From contig JBBRWC010000005.1 in the NCBI GenBank assembly GCA_038246255.1, positions 20,877-84,876 of the forward strand: DNA of 64,000 nucleotides, given 5' to 3'. Below, piece by piece: positions 50,186 to 59,770 of this stretch. Source of the DNA: RI-242 sp038246255. GTDB taxonomy: Bacteria; Planctomycetota; UBA1135; GCA-002686595. Under the pieces are notes generated by a model that made no database searches, was not told the origin of the DNA, and worked only from the letters and a program-made list of their open reading frames with translations. The translations under genes were made by a program, and so were the position numbers. The number at the start of each line of letters is the position of its first letter. Position 1 is the stretch's first letter.

Positions 50186-51361
50186 CTATCGCGCGAGGGA
50201 TTCGAGGCGCTCGACGAGCCGTTCGACGTCGGCGCGGTCGTGGTAGATGCCAAATCCAAAACGCAGCCGGTCCGCACGGCAATCGGTGACGATGCCGGCG
50301 TCCCACAACCGCGCCTTCAGTTCGCCGGCATCGGGCCGGCGGAACGTGAGAAAGTTGCCGCGTGTCGTCACGCTGCGCCCCGGAACGAGTTGTCCTGCGT
50401 GCAGGCCGAGGGGGCGGCGCGGCTCGAGCCGATCGAGGAAGGCCTCGGCAAGTGCGCGGGCGTGCTCGTGGAGCACGGCTGGAGTCAGACCCTCGCGCAC
50501 GAGCATGTCCTGAACGGCGACGAAGCGGTACAGGCCGGTGGGATCGAAGGTCGCACCGAGGAAACGCTGGCCATTTGTGGGGTAGGGAACACGTCCCTTG
50601 ACCTCGGCTTCGAGCGCGGCAAACCCCGCAAACCAACCCGTGTCGAGCGGCCGCGGAAGCGCACCGGGCGGCGCGTGCAGGAAACACACCCCTTCGCCGG
50701 ACATCGCGTACTTGTAGCCACCGGAGGTGTAGAAGGCGCGTCCCGCCAGTGCGCTGAAGTCGGTGGGCCGCGCGAGGAAGCCGTGGTACCCGTCGACGAC
50801 ACACGTCGCCTCGGCCGGCGCATCGCACAGCACTTCGAGCAGCCCATCCCACGCAAAACCCGAGTCGAAAAAGACGTGGCTCGCCCAGACGAGGTCGAAA
50901 TCGTCCTGGCCCAGCTCCGCGGCAAAACGCTCGCTCAGGGTCTCGAACGGTTCGGTTGGCACAATGGTTTGACGCACGAGCTGCGCTTCTTCGAGGCGCG
51001 TCAACTGGCGGCGCAGGCTGTAGAACTCGCCGTCGGTCGTGAGCACGTTCCAGGCGCGCCCCGTCGGCAGCCCGGAGAGGATGCGTACGAGGAAGTCGTG
51101 CACATTGGGCCCAAAACACACCGTGTCCGGGTCCGGCACGTGGATCAAACGCGCCACGTGGGCAGCGGCGCGCGGCCAAATGTCGCCGAAAACCCGCTCC
51201 CACTTCCCGTCGACCAAGCGCGCGGCGTCGTCGAACGCTTCCATGTGCGCTGCGCGGGCGACATCCGGCCACAGGTGGTGGCTATGGGCGGCGAAGTGCA
51301 GCCGATCGCCGCCGGCGCGAAGGAAATGACTGAATAGGCGCTTGTGCGAACCGTCGGACAT
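50186..51361 (-). CDS. PLP-dependent aminotransferase, class V (kynureninase-like)
   Basis: A 391-residue fold-type I PLP enzyme. DSGFAWDGLLEV and TCVVDGYHGFLARP form the cofactor-side Asp and His segment, and TSGGYKYAMSGEGVCFLH carries the Schiff-base Lys. The N-terminal ERVFGDIWPRAAAHVARLIH and VHDFLVRILSGLP resemble kynureninase. The C-terminus ends GFGIYHDRADVERLVERL. A kynureninase activity is possible but no pathway partner is nearby. ATG 51361 is preceded by TAGACT seven bases upstream. Confidence 0.87.
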   Translation of the reverse strand: MSDGSHKRLFSHFLRAGGDRLHFAAHSHHLWPDVARAAHMEAFDDAARLVDGKWERVFGDIWPRAAAHVARLIHVPDPDTVCFGPNVHDFLVRILSGLPTGRAWNVLTTDGEFYSLRRQLTRLEEAQLVRQTIVPTEPFETLSERFAAELGQDDFDLVWASHVFFDSGFAWDGLLEVLCDAPAEATCVVDGYHGFLARPTDFSALAGRAFYTSGGYKYAMSGEGVCFLHAPPGALPRPLDTGWFAGFAALEAEVKGRVPYPTNGQRFLGATFDPTGLYRFVAVQDMLVREGLTPAVLHEHARALAEAFLDRLEPRRPLGLHAGQLVPGRSVTTRGNFLTFRRPDAGELKARLWDAGIVTDCRADRLRFGFGIYHDRADVERLVERLESLAR

Positions 51362-51368
51362 GCGCCCG

Positions 51369-51374
51369 AGTCTA
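51369..51374 (-). promoter_or_regulatory. -10-like TAGACT for the aminotransferase
   Basis: On the minus strand TAGACT is followed by seven bases and the ATG of the aminotransferase, leaving no room for a ribosome binding site. Confidence 0.5.
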
Positions 51375-51494
51375 AGCGCCCGCGGCGGAGGAACCCATTG
51401 CCGTTCAGCCCGCGCGGGAACGGCGGTTTGTGTTGCGACCGGGACGGGTTGGCTCGGGTCGGTTCGGCGCGTCCCGCTGCTAGGGTGTGCCGCC

Positions 51495-51518
51495 GTGGAG
51501 CGGGTGAATCCAGCGTGA
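51495..51518 (+). CDS. possible leader mini-ORF (7 codons)
   Basis: GTG GAG CGG GTG AAT CCA GCG then TGA reads VERVNPA. It starts eight bases after a TAGGGT box (51481-51486), and its stop overlaps the GTG start of the next gene as GTGA. It may be a translated leader that couples to the downstream gene, or simply chance. Low confidence. Confidence 0.3.
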   Translation: MERVNPA

Positions 51519-53764
51519 GCGCGATCCAGCCGGCGGCGGGCGCAGGGTCCGGGATGTGGGCGGCCGTGCTGGCGGCGCTGGTGACGGCGTTTTTGTTGAT
51601 GGACCTCGCGCTCGGGTTTGCCTGTCCCGTCGGGGATTCGGCGATGCTCGTGATGCCGTACCAGATGCTCATCGGCGACTTCGCTCGCGCGGGCGAGCTT
51701 TTGCTGTGGAACCCGTGGATGAATGGCGGTTCGCCCGACGGGATCGAGCCCCAGTTCGGCGCGCTGTCGCCGCTGGTGGTCGCAATGGCATGGCTGGGGG
51801 GTGGGGGACCGGCGTCGTTCCTCGTGCTGTTCGTCGCAGTTTGGAGCCTGTCGGCCCTCGGCTTTGCGCGCCTCGCGCGGCGTTTCGGCGCGCCCCAAGG
51901 AGCCCAGTTCGCGCTCGCCATCGCCTGGATCGCAAACGGCGCGTTCACGGGGCACGCGGGCCACGCCAATATTCTGCATGCGATCGCGTTCTTGCCGTGG
52001 ATCCTGTTGTTCCTCGACCGTGCGCTCCTCGGCCGTGGCCGCACGCGCGCGATCGACGCTGCGACCGCCGGCGCCCTGTGGGGGCTCGCCGCCCTCGCGG
52101 GTTATCCCGCCATTGCGGCGATCACGGGACTGTTCGCAGCGGGCTGGTGCACGTGGCGTTGTTCGCAAGGGCGTGCCATCGATGACGCGAGCGCAACGGC
52201 ACGCCATCCGATGGCGGCGGCCGCGTTGCTGACGCTGTTTGCCCTCGTAGGGCTTGTCGTGCTCGCGCCCAACCACGTGGGTTTCGCGCTCGAAGCGCGT
52301 GGATACACGGAGCGCGGCGCAGACATCGGCCGCCCCTATGCAACCGGTTGGAAAGCCGAATTCCCGCGCAACGCCAATGCCCTCGAGCCGCGCGCTCTCG
52401 CGGGCCTCGTGCATCCTGGAGTTGCACCCGCGGCGGTCGCCTCGGACCAAACCGTGTTGCGCTACACGGATGCGACCTCTGCGGGGTTGCATGTGGGCCT
52501 GGGCACGCTGTTGCTGGCCGCGCTGGCGGTCGCGCGCGCGCCGCGACGATCCTTGGGGTTGCTCGTGTTGGGACTGCTGTTCCTCGGACTGGCGCTCGGC
52601 TCCGTGCTGCCCCTGCGCGCGTGGCTCTACGACCTCGTGCCGCCAACGCGCTCGTTCCGGCATCCGTCGCTCTTTCGCATTCCCTTTTTGCTCGTGCTCG
52701 CGGTGCTGGCCGCGCAGGGCAGCGTTTTCCTGGCTCGCGCGCCGCGCCCGGATGCCCGAATGCTGCGCATCGCGTTCGTTGCGATCCTGTGCAGTGCCGT
52801 CGCTGCGGTGGTCGTGCAAGTAAGCCTGGGTTTGCCGCTGTCCGGGCGCACGGTGTTGTGGTGGAGCGCCGCGCACGTCGTGGGTGCTGCGGTGGTGGTT
52901 TTCGGCCTGCGCCGTGGTTTGCAATCGAAGTGGATCTACGGCTGGATCGCGCTCGAGGCCGTTGCGGCGCTCGCCCTTTCGCGCCCGTTGGTGCGTGCGG
53001 GTCCTGAGCGCACGGCGCGTTTGGGCGAAGACCACGTGGCGTCGTTGGAGCTCGGCGCGGCAGGTTTTGAACGCCGCGCATTCGCTCAAACGGTTGCGCC
53101 TGAGGTTGAAACGTCGTTGCGCGCAGGTGAGCTCGGCGAAAACCACCTCGACCACCGCGATGCCGCAAACTTGACCGCGAAGCGCTCCGCGTTGATTGCG
53201 CGGTCGTCGATGAGCAACCATGACCACTTCATGTTGGTGCAAGAGCCGCATCTGCTCGCACACGCGCTGGGCTCACACAGGCTGTTTTTCGCGCGTGCCG
53301 CGGTGCCCCTAAAGCGCAGCGCCGAGCACTTCGCGCTCTATCTCCACGCTGCATCGCGCGGTCCCGTGCCGCTCATCGTCCACGGGGAGGCCGGGGCGTT
53401 GCCTCCTGGCGTCACGTTCGGCCAGGCGGCGCGGGACGCGGCCCTGGTGCCCCAGGGCTTTGCCCTCGCGGAATACGCTCCGCGGGCGCTGGAGATCCAC
53501 CTGGATCCCGCGCCCGTCCAGGACGGTTGGATCTACGTCACCGAGCGCTGGGCTCCCGGCTGGCGTGCGCGCGTGGACGGAGTGGCGACGCCAGTCGTCC
53601 CTGCGGGTTTTGTGTGGCGCGCCGTGCGCGTCGAACGCGGCGCGCGCGTGGTGCGCTTCGAATACCAACCGCGCGGTTTTCCCGCGCTGTGGATCGCGAG
53701 TTGGGGGACGTTGTTGTGCGTGTTCGCGCTGGCGCTGGGTCGCGCGGCGTGGGGACAGCGCTGA
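51515..53764 (+). CDS. YfhO-family polytopic membrane protein
   Basis: A 749-residue protein with about 12 spans and a large C-terminal extracytoplasmic domain. LLLWNPWMNGGSPDGIEPQFGALSPL after the first span is the loop typical of YfhO/GT-C proteins. The C-terminal YVTERWAPGWRARVDGVATPVVPAGFVWRAVRVERG and FEYQPRGFPA also fit the family. YfhO-like proteins take part in lipoteichoic acid or glycolipid glycosylation; no such role can be assigned here. GTG 51515 is chosen because the first span follows soon after. Confidence 0.82.
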   Translation: MSAIQPAAGAGSGMWAAVLAALVTAFLLMDLALGFACPVGDSAMLVMPYQMLIGDFARAGELLLWNPWMNGGSPDGIEPQFGALSPLVVAMAWLGGGGPASFLVLFVAVWSLSALGFARLARRFGAPQGAQFALAIAWIANGAFTGHAGHANILHAIAFLPWILLFLDRALLGRGRTRAIDAATAGALWGLAALAGYPAIAAITGLFAAGWCTWRCSQGRAIDDASATARHPMAAAALLTLFALVGLVVLAPNHVGFALEARGYTERGADIGRPYATGWKAEFPRNANALEPRALAGLVHPGVAPAAVASDQTVLRYTDATSAGLHVGLGTLLLAALAVARAPRRSLGLLVLGLLFLGLALGSVLPLRAWLYDLVPPTRSFRHPSLFRIPFLLVLAVLAAQGSVFLARAPRPDARMLRIAFVAILCSAVAAVVVQVSLGLPLSGRTVLWWSAAHVVGAAVVVFGLRRGLQSKWIYGWIALEAVAALALSRPLVRAGPERTARLGEDHVASLELGAAGFERRAFAQTVAPEVETSLRAGELGENHLDHRDAANLTAKRSALIARSSMSNHDHFMLVQEPHLLAHALGSHRLFFARAAVPLKRSAEHFALYLHAASRGPVPLIVHGEAGALPPGVTFGQAARDAALVPQGFALAEYAPRALEIHLDPAPVQDGWIYVTERWAPGWRARVDGVATPVVPAGFVWRAVRVERGARVVRFEYQPRGFPALWIASWGTLLCVFALALGRAAWGQR

Positions 53765-53791
53765 ACGGGGCCGACCGCGATCAACCGTAGC

Positions 53792-55480
53792 TCAGCGCCC
53801 GCCGGGCGACAGACGCAGCAGGCCAACGTGCTCCGTCGGAATCCATTGAGCGCCCGCAGCCTTCAGCGCGTCGAATCCGGCGCCGCGCGCCCCTTCCCCG
53901 AGGGTTTCGAGGGCAAACACGGGTTGCCCCGCTTCGATCGCGGTGCGTATGCGCTCCAAACCCGCGTTCTCGACCGCGCCGAGCGATGCGAGGGCGAGCG
54001 CGGTCGGCAGCGTTCCGTCGAGCCCCGCCAGTTTGAAAAGCCGCGTGCGCACGAGGTGCGGATCCGCGCTGTCGAGGTCGGCGAAGAGCAGTTCGCGGTC
54101 CCCGAAGGCTTCGCGCGCAAGTGGTGCCGGCACGTCGACGATCAGCAGTGCACCCTTCGGAATGTGATTTGCGAGTGCAGCGAGCGCGGCCGTTGCCGAG
54201 GGGGGCTCATCCCAACGGCTCACGATGCGCTCCGCGACGAACTGGGCTGGCCGCAGCACCACCGTTGCGATCAAAACTGCGGGAATGGCGCTGGCAAGCG
54301 GCCGCGGGAGTCCGCGCCCAAGCAGTCCTGCGCAGGCGCGAACGGTTGCGATCGCCGCAAACGCAGCGACGATTGGCAGGAGGGGCGCGAGGAAACGCAG
54401 GTCCTGCCATGCGTACACGAGGTGGAACGCCAGCAGCGTTAGGGCCGCGAGAGCACCCGAGCTCAGCGCGCGGTGCACGGGGCAACGGCGCGCTCCCACA
54501 ACCGCGAGGCACAGTCCGATCGCCGCGAGCACGGCGCAGGGGAAACTCCACAGCGGCCCGCCAAACGCATCGCGCCCCAGCCCGAGCATGCCACGCCCGT
54601 AGGCCTCGAGGTGCGGCAGTTCCCAGTACCCGGGCAGCACATCCGTCAGCCAACGGGTGGAAAGCACGAGAGCGCTGTTGTCAACGTAGACCTCGGGCGC
54701 CCAGAAGTGGTAACCGGTGCTTTTGGGGTCGCCAAACAGGTGCGCTTGCAGCGCGCCGAGAGCCGTTAGGGCGAGCACAAGGGGGCCAAGAACGAACGAC
54801 CCGCGCGTGAGCAAGGCACGCAGCGTATTGGTTCGCGGCCACGGCACGAACGCAGCGACACACAGGGGAAGGATCCACGCGGCAAGGGGCAGCCGCGTCA
54901 GCGCGAGCCACGCCACCGCGACTCCTCCCGCGGCAAGCCAACACACGTTTGGGCCCGCGCCCGGCGGCCGGCGCCAACGCGCGAGCGCTGCACAGATCAG
55001 CGCCACCGCGACGAGGGCTTGCACAGGCCCTTCGCTCATCGCGAGGCCGCCGTAGGCCACCGAGAGCGGTGAAGTGATCGCCACGGCCGCCGCGACCGCA
55101 GCGCCGAGTCGACCCGCGGCGAGTCCTCCGAGGACCGCGCACAGCACCACCGCCAACGCGCTCCACACCGCTGCGGCAATCCACGCATCGCGTCCGCCAC
55201 GCACGACGGTGGCGGGTGCGAGCGCAAGCGGCGCTCCGGGGGGGTAGCGGGGTGGCATCGCGGCGCCCTCGAGGGGGTAAACAAAGCCGTCCCCCCGCGC
55301 GAGGGCGGCCGCGACCTCGGCGTACTCGAGCGCGTCCGGGCGCGGACGGCGGTCGGGGCCTTCGCGCCCCGCGGCGGCAAGGCGTGTTCCGAGCGCCGCG
55401 GCGAACAGCAGGAGCGCCGCCGCGGCCAGCGCCGCCGCGCGGGGTTGTCCGCGGTCTGCGGGGCGGGGCTCGGCGTGCAT
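53792..55480 (-). CDS. GT-C/ArnT-type glycosyltransferase-like membrane protein
   Basis: A 562-residue polytopic protein. The loop after the first span, RPRPDALEYAEVAAALARGDGF, has the acidic-Tyr pattern of family-39 (ArnT/PMT-like) GT-C enzymes, and PPRYPPGAPLALAPA matches their next loop. About ten more spans and a soluble C-terminal domain follow. It probably moves a sugar from a polyprenyl donor. TAGGAT lies six bases upstream of ATG 55480. It is convergent with the YfhO-like gene (27-base gap). Confidence 0.72.
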   Translation of the reverse strand: MHAEPRPADRGQPRAAALAAAALLLFAAALGTRLAAAGREGPDRRPRPDALEYAEVAAALARGDGFVYPLEGAAMPPRYPPGAPLALAPATVVRGGRDAWIAAAVWSALAVVLCAVLGGLAAGRLGAAVAAAVAITSPLSVAYGGLAMSEGPVQALVAVALICAALARWRRPPGAGPNVCWLAAGGVAVAWLALTRLPLAAWILPLCVAAFVPWPRTNTLRALLTRGSFVLGPLVLALTALGALQAHLFGDPKSTGYHFWAPEVYVDNSALVLSTRWLTDVLPGYWELPHLEAYGRGMLGLGRDAFGGPLWSFPCAVLAAIGLCLAVVGARRCPVHRALSSGALAALTLLAFHLVYAWQDLRFLAPLLPIVAAFAAIATVRACAGLLGRGLPRPLASAIPAVLIATVVLRPAQFVAERIVSRWDEPPSATAALAALANHIPKGALLIVDVPAPLAREAFGDRELLFADLDSADPHLVRTRLFKLAGLDGTLPTALALASLGAVENAGLERIRTAIEAGQPVFALETLGEGARGAGFDALKAAGAQWIPTEHVGLLRLSPGGR

Positions 55481-55486
55481 CGTGGG

Positions 55487-55516
55487 ATCCTAACGCCCTC
55501 CCGCGGCCGCTACACT
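55487..55516. promoter_or_regulatory. bidirectional promoter region
   Basis: Two hexamers face apart: TAGGAT on the minus strand (55487-55492) ends six bases before ATG 55480, and TACACT on the plus strand (55511-55516) ends ten bases before TTG 55527 and about 55 bases before the glyS GTG. They share the AT-poor centre. Confidence 0.45.
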
Positions 55517-55571
55517 CCGCGGCCCATTGCGTGGATCCCGTGCGACCCCTGACACCTTGCCCCCGCCTCCC

Positions 55572-56918
55572 GTGAGCGAACCGTCCTTGATGGAGAAGAT
55601 CGTGTCCCTGTGCAAACGCAGGGGCTTCGTGTTCCAGGCATCGGAGATCTACGGAGGCATCGGAAACACCTACGACTACGGCCCCTTGGGGGTTGAACTC
55701 CTGCGCCGCGTGAAGGACTCCTGGTGGTCCGCGATGGTGCGCGAGCGTGAGGACGTCGTCGGGCTCGACAGCGCGATCATCCAGAACCCGAAAACGTGGA
55801 TCACGTCGGGCCACGTGGGTGGCTTCAGCGATCCGATGGTCGACTGCAAGAAGTGCAAGTCGCGCTTTCGCGCCGACAAGTTGGAGGATGCTCGTTGCCC
55901 GGAAAAACCCTCCAAGCGGCCCGGGGCGTGCGAAGGGGAGCTGACCGAGCCACGTGCGTTCAACCTGATGTTCGAAACGAACGTCGGGCCGGTGAAGGAC
56001 TCAAGTTCGATCGCCTACCTGCGACCGGAGACGGCGCAGGGCATTTTCCTCAACTTCAAGAACGTGCTGGAGAGCTCGCGCCTGAAGCCGCCCTTTGGCA
56101 TCGCGCAGATCGGCAAGAGCTTCCGCAACGAAATCACGCCGGGCAACTTCGTCTTCCGCACGCGCGAGTTCGAGCAGGCCGAGATGGAGTTTTTTGTTCC
56201 GCCCGGGACCGAGCAGCACTGGTTTGACTACTGGGTCGGCGAGCGCCATCGCTGGTATCTGGAACTTGGCATTCGCCCCGAGCGCTTGCGCATCCGCGCC
56301 CACGACAAGGACGAGCTCGCGCACTACTCGAACTTCACCAGCGACATCGAGTACGAATATCCCTTCGGTTGGGGCGAGCTCGAGGGTGTTGCGAGCCGCA
56401 CAGACTTCGACCTGAAGCGCCACAGCGAGGCTTCCGGCGTCGATCTTGTGTACTTCGACCCGCAGACGAAGGAGCACTTCACGCCCTTTGTCATCGAGCC
56501 CGCCGGAGGCGTGAACCGCATCGCGCTGACGCTTTTGATCGATGCGTATGAGGAGGAGCAGTTGGCGGACGACGTGCGTGTTGTCCTGCGCCTGCACCCG
56601 GCCGTCGCACCGATCACGGTGGGGGTGCTGCCGCTCGTCAAGAAGGAGGGCATGCCGGAAAAGGCCAAAGAGATTGGTGCCAAGCTGCGCCGCGCGGGTT
56701 TGACGACGTACTACGACGAAAAAGCGGCGATTGGGCGCCGTTATCGCCGCATGGACGAAGCGGGCACACCCTACTGCATCACGATCGACGGCCAGACCTT
56801 CGAAGACGACACGGTGACGGTGCGCGAGCGCGATTCGATGGCTCAATCGCGGGTCGCCGTGAAGGACCTCGTCGAGCACCTCGCCGCGGCCACGCAAGCA
56901 TGGCGGCGAATGCGCTGA
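55572..56918 (+). CDS. glyS: glycyl-tRNA synthetase (dimeric class II type)
   Basis: Charges tRNA-Gly. From GTG 55572 the protein has 448 residues and opens with LMEKIVSLCKRRGFVFQASEIYGG as in the alpha2 type. It has a zinc-type CKKCKSRFRADK segment, motif 2 (FGIAQIGKSFRNEITP), FRTREFEQAEMEFF and motif 3 (AGGVNRIALTLLIDAY). The anticodon-binding domain is at the C-terminus. The frame is open to TTG 55527, giving 15 more residues with no likeness to the family; if transcription starts from the TACACT box that start would be near-leaderless. Confidence 0.96.
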   Translation: MSEPSLMEKIVSLCKRRGFVFQASEIYGGIGNTYDYGPLGVELLRRVKDSWWSAMVREREDVVGLDSAIIQNPKTWITSGHVGGFSDPMVDCKKCKSRFRADKLEDARCPEKPSKRPGACEGELTEPRAFNLMFETNVGPVKDSSSIAYLRPETAQGIFLNFKNVLESSRLKPPFGIAQIGKSFRNEITPGNFVFRTREFEQAEMEFFVPPGTEQHWFDYWVGERHRWYLELGIRPERLRIRAHDKDELAHYSNFTSDIEYEYPFGWGELEGVASRTDFDLKRHSEASGVDLVYFDPQTKEHFTPFVIEPAGGVNRIALTLLIDAYEEEQLADDVRVVLRLHPAVAPITVGVLPLVKKEGMPEKAKEIGAKLRRAGLTTYYDEKAAIGRRYRRMDEAGTPYCITIDGQTFEDDTVTVRERDSMAQSRVAVKDLVEHLAAATQAWRRMR

Positions 56919-57009
56919 ATGCGCGGGGGCTTGCTTTGTCTTCGCCGCCCCCGCTCGGCCCGGGAGCGACGCGCGGGCTCACCAACCGCGGACTCGCTCC
57001 AAGGCGGGC

Positions 57010-57214
57010 CTAACCCGGGTTCTTCGCCAGCTTTGCGATCGGACGGCCCAACCGGCGGCCTTCGGCCGTCTTTCGCCCTCTGGCGGCACTTTGCGACCAC
57101 GGGCGTCCCTCGTTGACCTGTTCAAGGTCGACGGTGGATCCCGCGGCCGCAAAGCACCACCAGGCGACGACTTGGGCTCGTCTGCTCGAAAACCTGATGA
57201 ATAATCCGGGCTAG
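57010..57214 (+). repeat. fold-back repeat, copy B (about 204 bp)
   Basis: Same length and orientation as copy A at 37224-37428, with scattered substitutions. The ends again pair with each other. At the pair equivalent to C37234-G37418 of copy A, copy B has T57020-A57204, a change on both sides that keeps pairing. A second pair becomes G-U (57019-57205). The element lies about 90 bases after glyS and about 160 before the end of the minus-strand propeller gene, again between convergent genes. Confidence 0.88.
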
Positions 57215-57242
57215 AGGCCCGCGCTCCCAGTTTGGATGAAGG

Positions 57243-57279
57243 GAGGCCCCGCACCCCTTTTTCGGGGGGGCGGGGCCTC
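57243..57279. terminator. strong GC hairpin between convergent genes
   Basis: GAGGCCCCGCACCCC (57243-57257) pairs with the complementary arm 57264-57279 with one bulge, around a T-rich loop. A second, weaker hairpin follows (57296-57302 with 57314-57320). It is well placed to stop transcription from glyS or from the propeller gene; there is no T run. Confidence 0.55.
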
Positions 57280-57376
57280 GTCGAGATCGGGCCCGGAACC
57301 GGGGACTATCCTTCCGGTTCGGGGAGGTGTTTCGGGGGGGCCCGATGCTGCTCTTGGATGCGCGTCAGAGGGTCGA

Positions 57377-59770
57377 TCAAAGATCCTGCCAACGCGCCAG
57401 GGACACCACGTCCACCGGTCCCGCGCCTGCTCCTTGTTGCACGCTCGTCAGCGGGATCAGCGCGCCCTCGAACGGATCGAAGGCGAGCCATTCGAGCATG
57501 CTGGACGCGAAGGACACCGACGCGACAAAACGTCCGGTGGTGTCAAACACGACGGCGCGCGGCGCGAGGCCCACTGGAAGGGACTGGATCTGTTCGAGGT
57601 GGCCGCTTTGAGTGCGGCGGAAGACGGTCAAGCGGTTGACGCCGGTGTCGGCGGTGATGACATACCGACCATCGGGCGACACAGCGACTCCGCGGGGTGC
57701 GGGGGTCGTAAAAGTGCTCGGACCCTGCGTGAGCGCGCCCGTGCCGGGGTCGATGTCGAATGCGCTCAAGCGGTTGAGCGCTTCTTCCACGACGTACAGC
57801 GTCGCTCCGTCCGGGGCGATCGCCAGCGCACGCGGTTCGCCGGCGAGGCTCAACGCAAACGGTGAACCCGCAAGCTGGGCCATGTTGCCAGCGGCATCGA
57901 AGCGGAAGGCAGACACGGATCCGTCGCCGCGGTTGGCGACGTAGGCAACACGTTCGGCGGCGCTCAGGACGATGGCCGCGGGGGAATCGCCCGCGAGCAC
58001 GGAAGCGACGGGGATCAGCATCGGTCCTGTTCGCAGGAAAGACTCGATGCCGATGGAGCTGACCGCAAACACGAGGCGACCGTCGCGCGTGGCGGCCACG
58101 TCGCGTGTCAAGAATCCCGCGACGGCCGGGGGTGGCAGCGGCACGGGGGCCTCGTTGACAAGCGCGAATGCGCGCACTTCGGACGTCATTTCGGCGGCGA
58201 CGAACAAAGCGGTGCCCAGGGCGTCGAGTGCGAGGCCGCTCGGAGCGTTGCCGGCAAACACCGGGGTAGCGAAGGGAGCGATGGAAAGGCCGTCCGCAAT
58301 AGGCTCGAACGCGGCGACGAGGCCCGCGGTTCGCTGTGCGACGTAGAGCGGCCCGGGCACCAGTGCGGCGCCGTCCGCGGCACGCGACACGGCGACCGCC
58401 ACGGGCGCGCTCGAGGTCGCCTGCGCCGGTGCGAGCTCCAGATCTGACGGGGGATCGAGCGGATCGGCGCTCGCGTCTAGGCGCAGCACCTGCGCGCGGT
58501 CGAACAGCGCGGTGAGGAGCGAGGCGCCGCTGGCGTCGAGCGTCGCGAGCGCACTGGGACGTCCCGGCACCGCAAGCGATTGTTCAAGCGTGAGGGCACC
58601 GCTTGCGGAGTCGAACAGCAACGTCGAAATGCGCTGCGCTGTGAAGCTTGCGACGCGCAGCGATCCACCGGCCGGGTCGAAAGCGAGCGCGATCGGCCCC
58701 GCGGGCGCTGCGATGTCCGCGGCCGGAATCAACGCGCCGCTCGAACCATCGATCCCGAAGGACAGCACGCGAGATTGGGCAAAGGAGGCCGCTGCGAGCC
58801 ATGCGCCGCTGGGGTGCGCGGCCAGGCGGTGGGGACTGTTGGCCGCCGCAACGCTCGCGACGCCGACGATGGCGCCGCTCGTGGGATCGAGGTCGAGCGC
58901 TCCAACCAGGTTGGCGCCTGCGCTCGCTCCAAACAGCCGGCTGCCGTCCGCGGCGACCGCGAGGTCGGTGACACCGGGCGCCGCGAACGGCGCGCCAAGG
59001 GGGGTGAGCGCGCCGTTCACAGGATCGATGGCAAACGCGGCGACAGAGCCCCCCGCGATCGACGCCGTGTAGACGGCGCGGCCGAAGGGATGCACTTCGA
59101 CGTCGACGACCCCCGGCGGTAGCGGCACGGTTGCGGTCAGGTTCGGCGCGCCCGTGTCGGCGTCGAGCGCATACACCGACAGTGCTCCACCCAGGTGGCC
59201 CACATAGAGCCAGTCGCCATTGGGATGTACGGCGGCGACGTAGGGCATCGGCGCCATCGGTTGCGCGACACCGGGCACGAGTTGCAGTGTTTCGGCGTCC
59301 GCGCGCCAGTGCGACAAACGCGGCGGGTCGAAGCCGAGGCTGTAGGCCGCGCGCGGAGCATCGAAAGACGCGCGAACATCGATCAAAAGCTGCGCGCTCG
59401 CGCTGCCCTCCGGGCCGGTGGCGGTGAACGTGAAGGTTGTGGGCGCGAGTGGGGTGAGGGGCGCTCCCGTCAGGACTCCCGCGACGGGGTCGAAGGTCAG
59501 GCCCGTCGGCAGGGCCGGGTCGACGGTGATATCCGTGACGGCACCGTCCACGTCGAGTGCGATGGGTGCTATGGGCACACCCACGAGCCAGACGACCGCG
59601 GGGTCCACGAACGCGAGGGTGGGGGCCGTGGCGCCGGGGGTGATACCGGTTGCCTGCTCGCTTTCGCTGCAGCCGCTCGCGAGCAAGGCACGCGTCGCGA
59701 GGATGAGCGCGGCGCGGGGAGCGCGGGGCAAGCGGGGGGTCGGCGCGGGCGTCACGGTCGGTGTGGGCAA
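57377..59770 (-). CDS. lipoprotein with beta-propeller (lactonase/YVTN-like)
   Basis: A 797-residue lipoprotein (lipobox LLASGCSES). Residues 40-130 form one Ig-like putative domain (LPTGLTFDPVAGVLTGAP). Most of the rest is a series of propeller-blade repeats: VAAVHPNGDWLYVGHLGGALSVYALD, VSPDGRYVITADTGVNRLTVFR, and about a dozen more of the type SPDG..LYV..., enough for two seven-blade propellers. Such proteins bind ligands at the cell surface. TTG 59770 is the only start before the signal peptide. Function unknown. Confidence 0.82.
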   Translation of the reverse strand: MPTPTVTPAPTPRLPRAPRAALILATRALLASGCSESEQATGITPGATAPTLAFVDPAVVWLVGVPIAPIALDVDGAVTDITVDPALPTGLTFDPVAGVLTGAPLTPLAPTTFTFTATGPEGSASAQLLIDVRASFDAPRAAYSLGFDPPRLSHWRADAETLQLVPGVAQPMAPMPYVAAVHPNGDWLYVGHLGGALSVYALDADTGAPNLTATVPLPPGVVDVEVHPFGRAVYTASIAGGSVAAFAIDPVNGALTPLGAPFAAPGVTDLAVAADGSRLFGASAGANLVGALDLDPTSGAIVGVASVAAANSPHRLAAHPSGAWLAAASFAQSRVLSFGIDGSSGALIPAADIAAPAGPIALAFDPAGGSLRVASFTAQRISTLLFDSASGALTLEQSLAVPGRPSALATLDASGASLLTALFDRAQVLRLDASADPLDPPSDLELAPAQATSSAPVAVAVSRAADGAALVPGPLYVAQRTAGLVAAFEPIADGLSIAPFATPVFAGNAPSGLALDALGTALFVAAEMTSEVRAFALVNEAPVPLPPPAVAGFLTRDVAATRDGRLVFAVSSIGIESFLRTGPMLIPVASVLAGDSPAAIVLSAAERVAYVANRGDGSVSAFRFDAAGNMAQLAGSPFALSLAGEPRALAIAPDGATLYVVEEALNRLSAFDIDPGTGALTQGPSTFTTPAPRGVAVSPDGRYVITADTGVNRLTVFRRTQSGHLEQIQSLPVGLAPRAVVFDTTGRFVASVSFASSMLEWLAFDPFEGALIPLTSVQQGAGAGPVDVVSLARWQDL

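Noticed and set aside
51145..53263. A minus-strand frame extending upstream of the aminotransferase
   Set aside because: The part beyond 51361 is antisense to the YfhO-like gene, whose spans and C-terminal motifs are convincing.
57243..57279. A standard T-run terminator for glyS
   Set aside because: The stem is strong but its loop is where the T residues are, and no T run follows, so I list it only as a hairpin.
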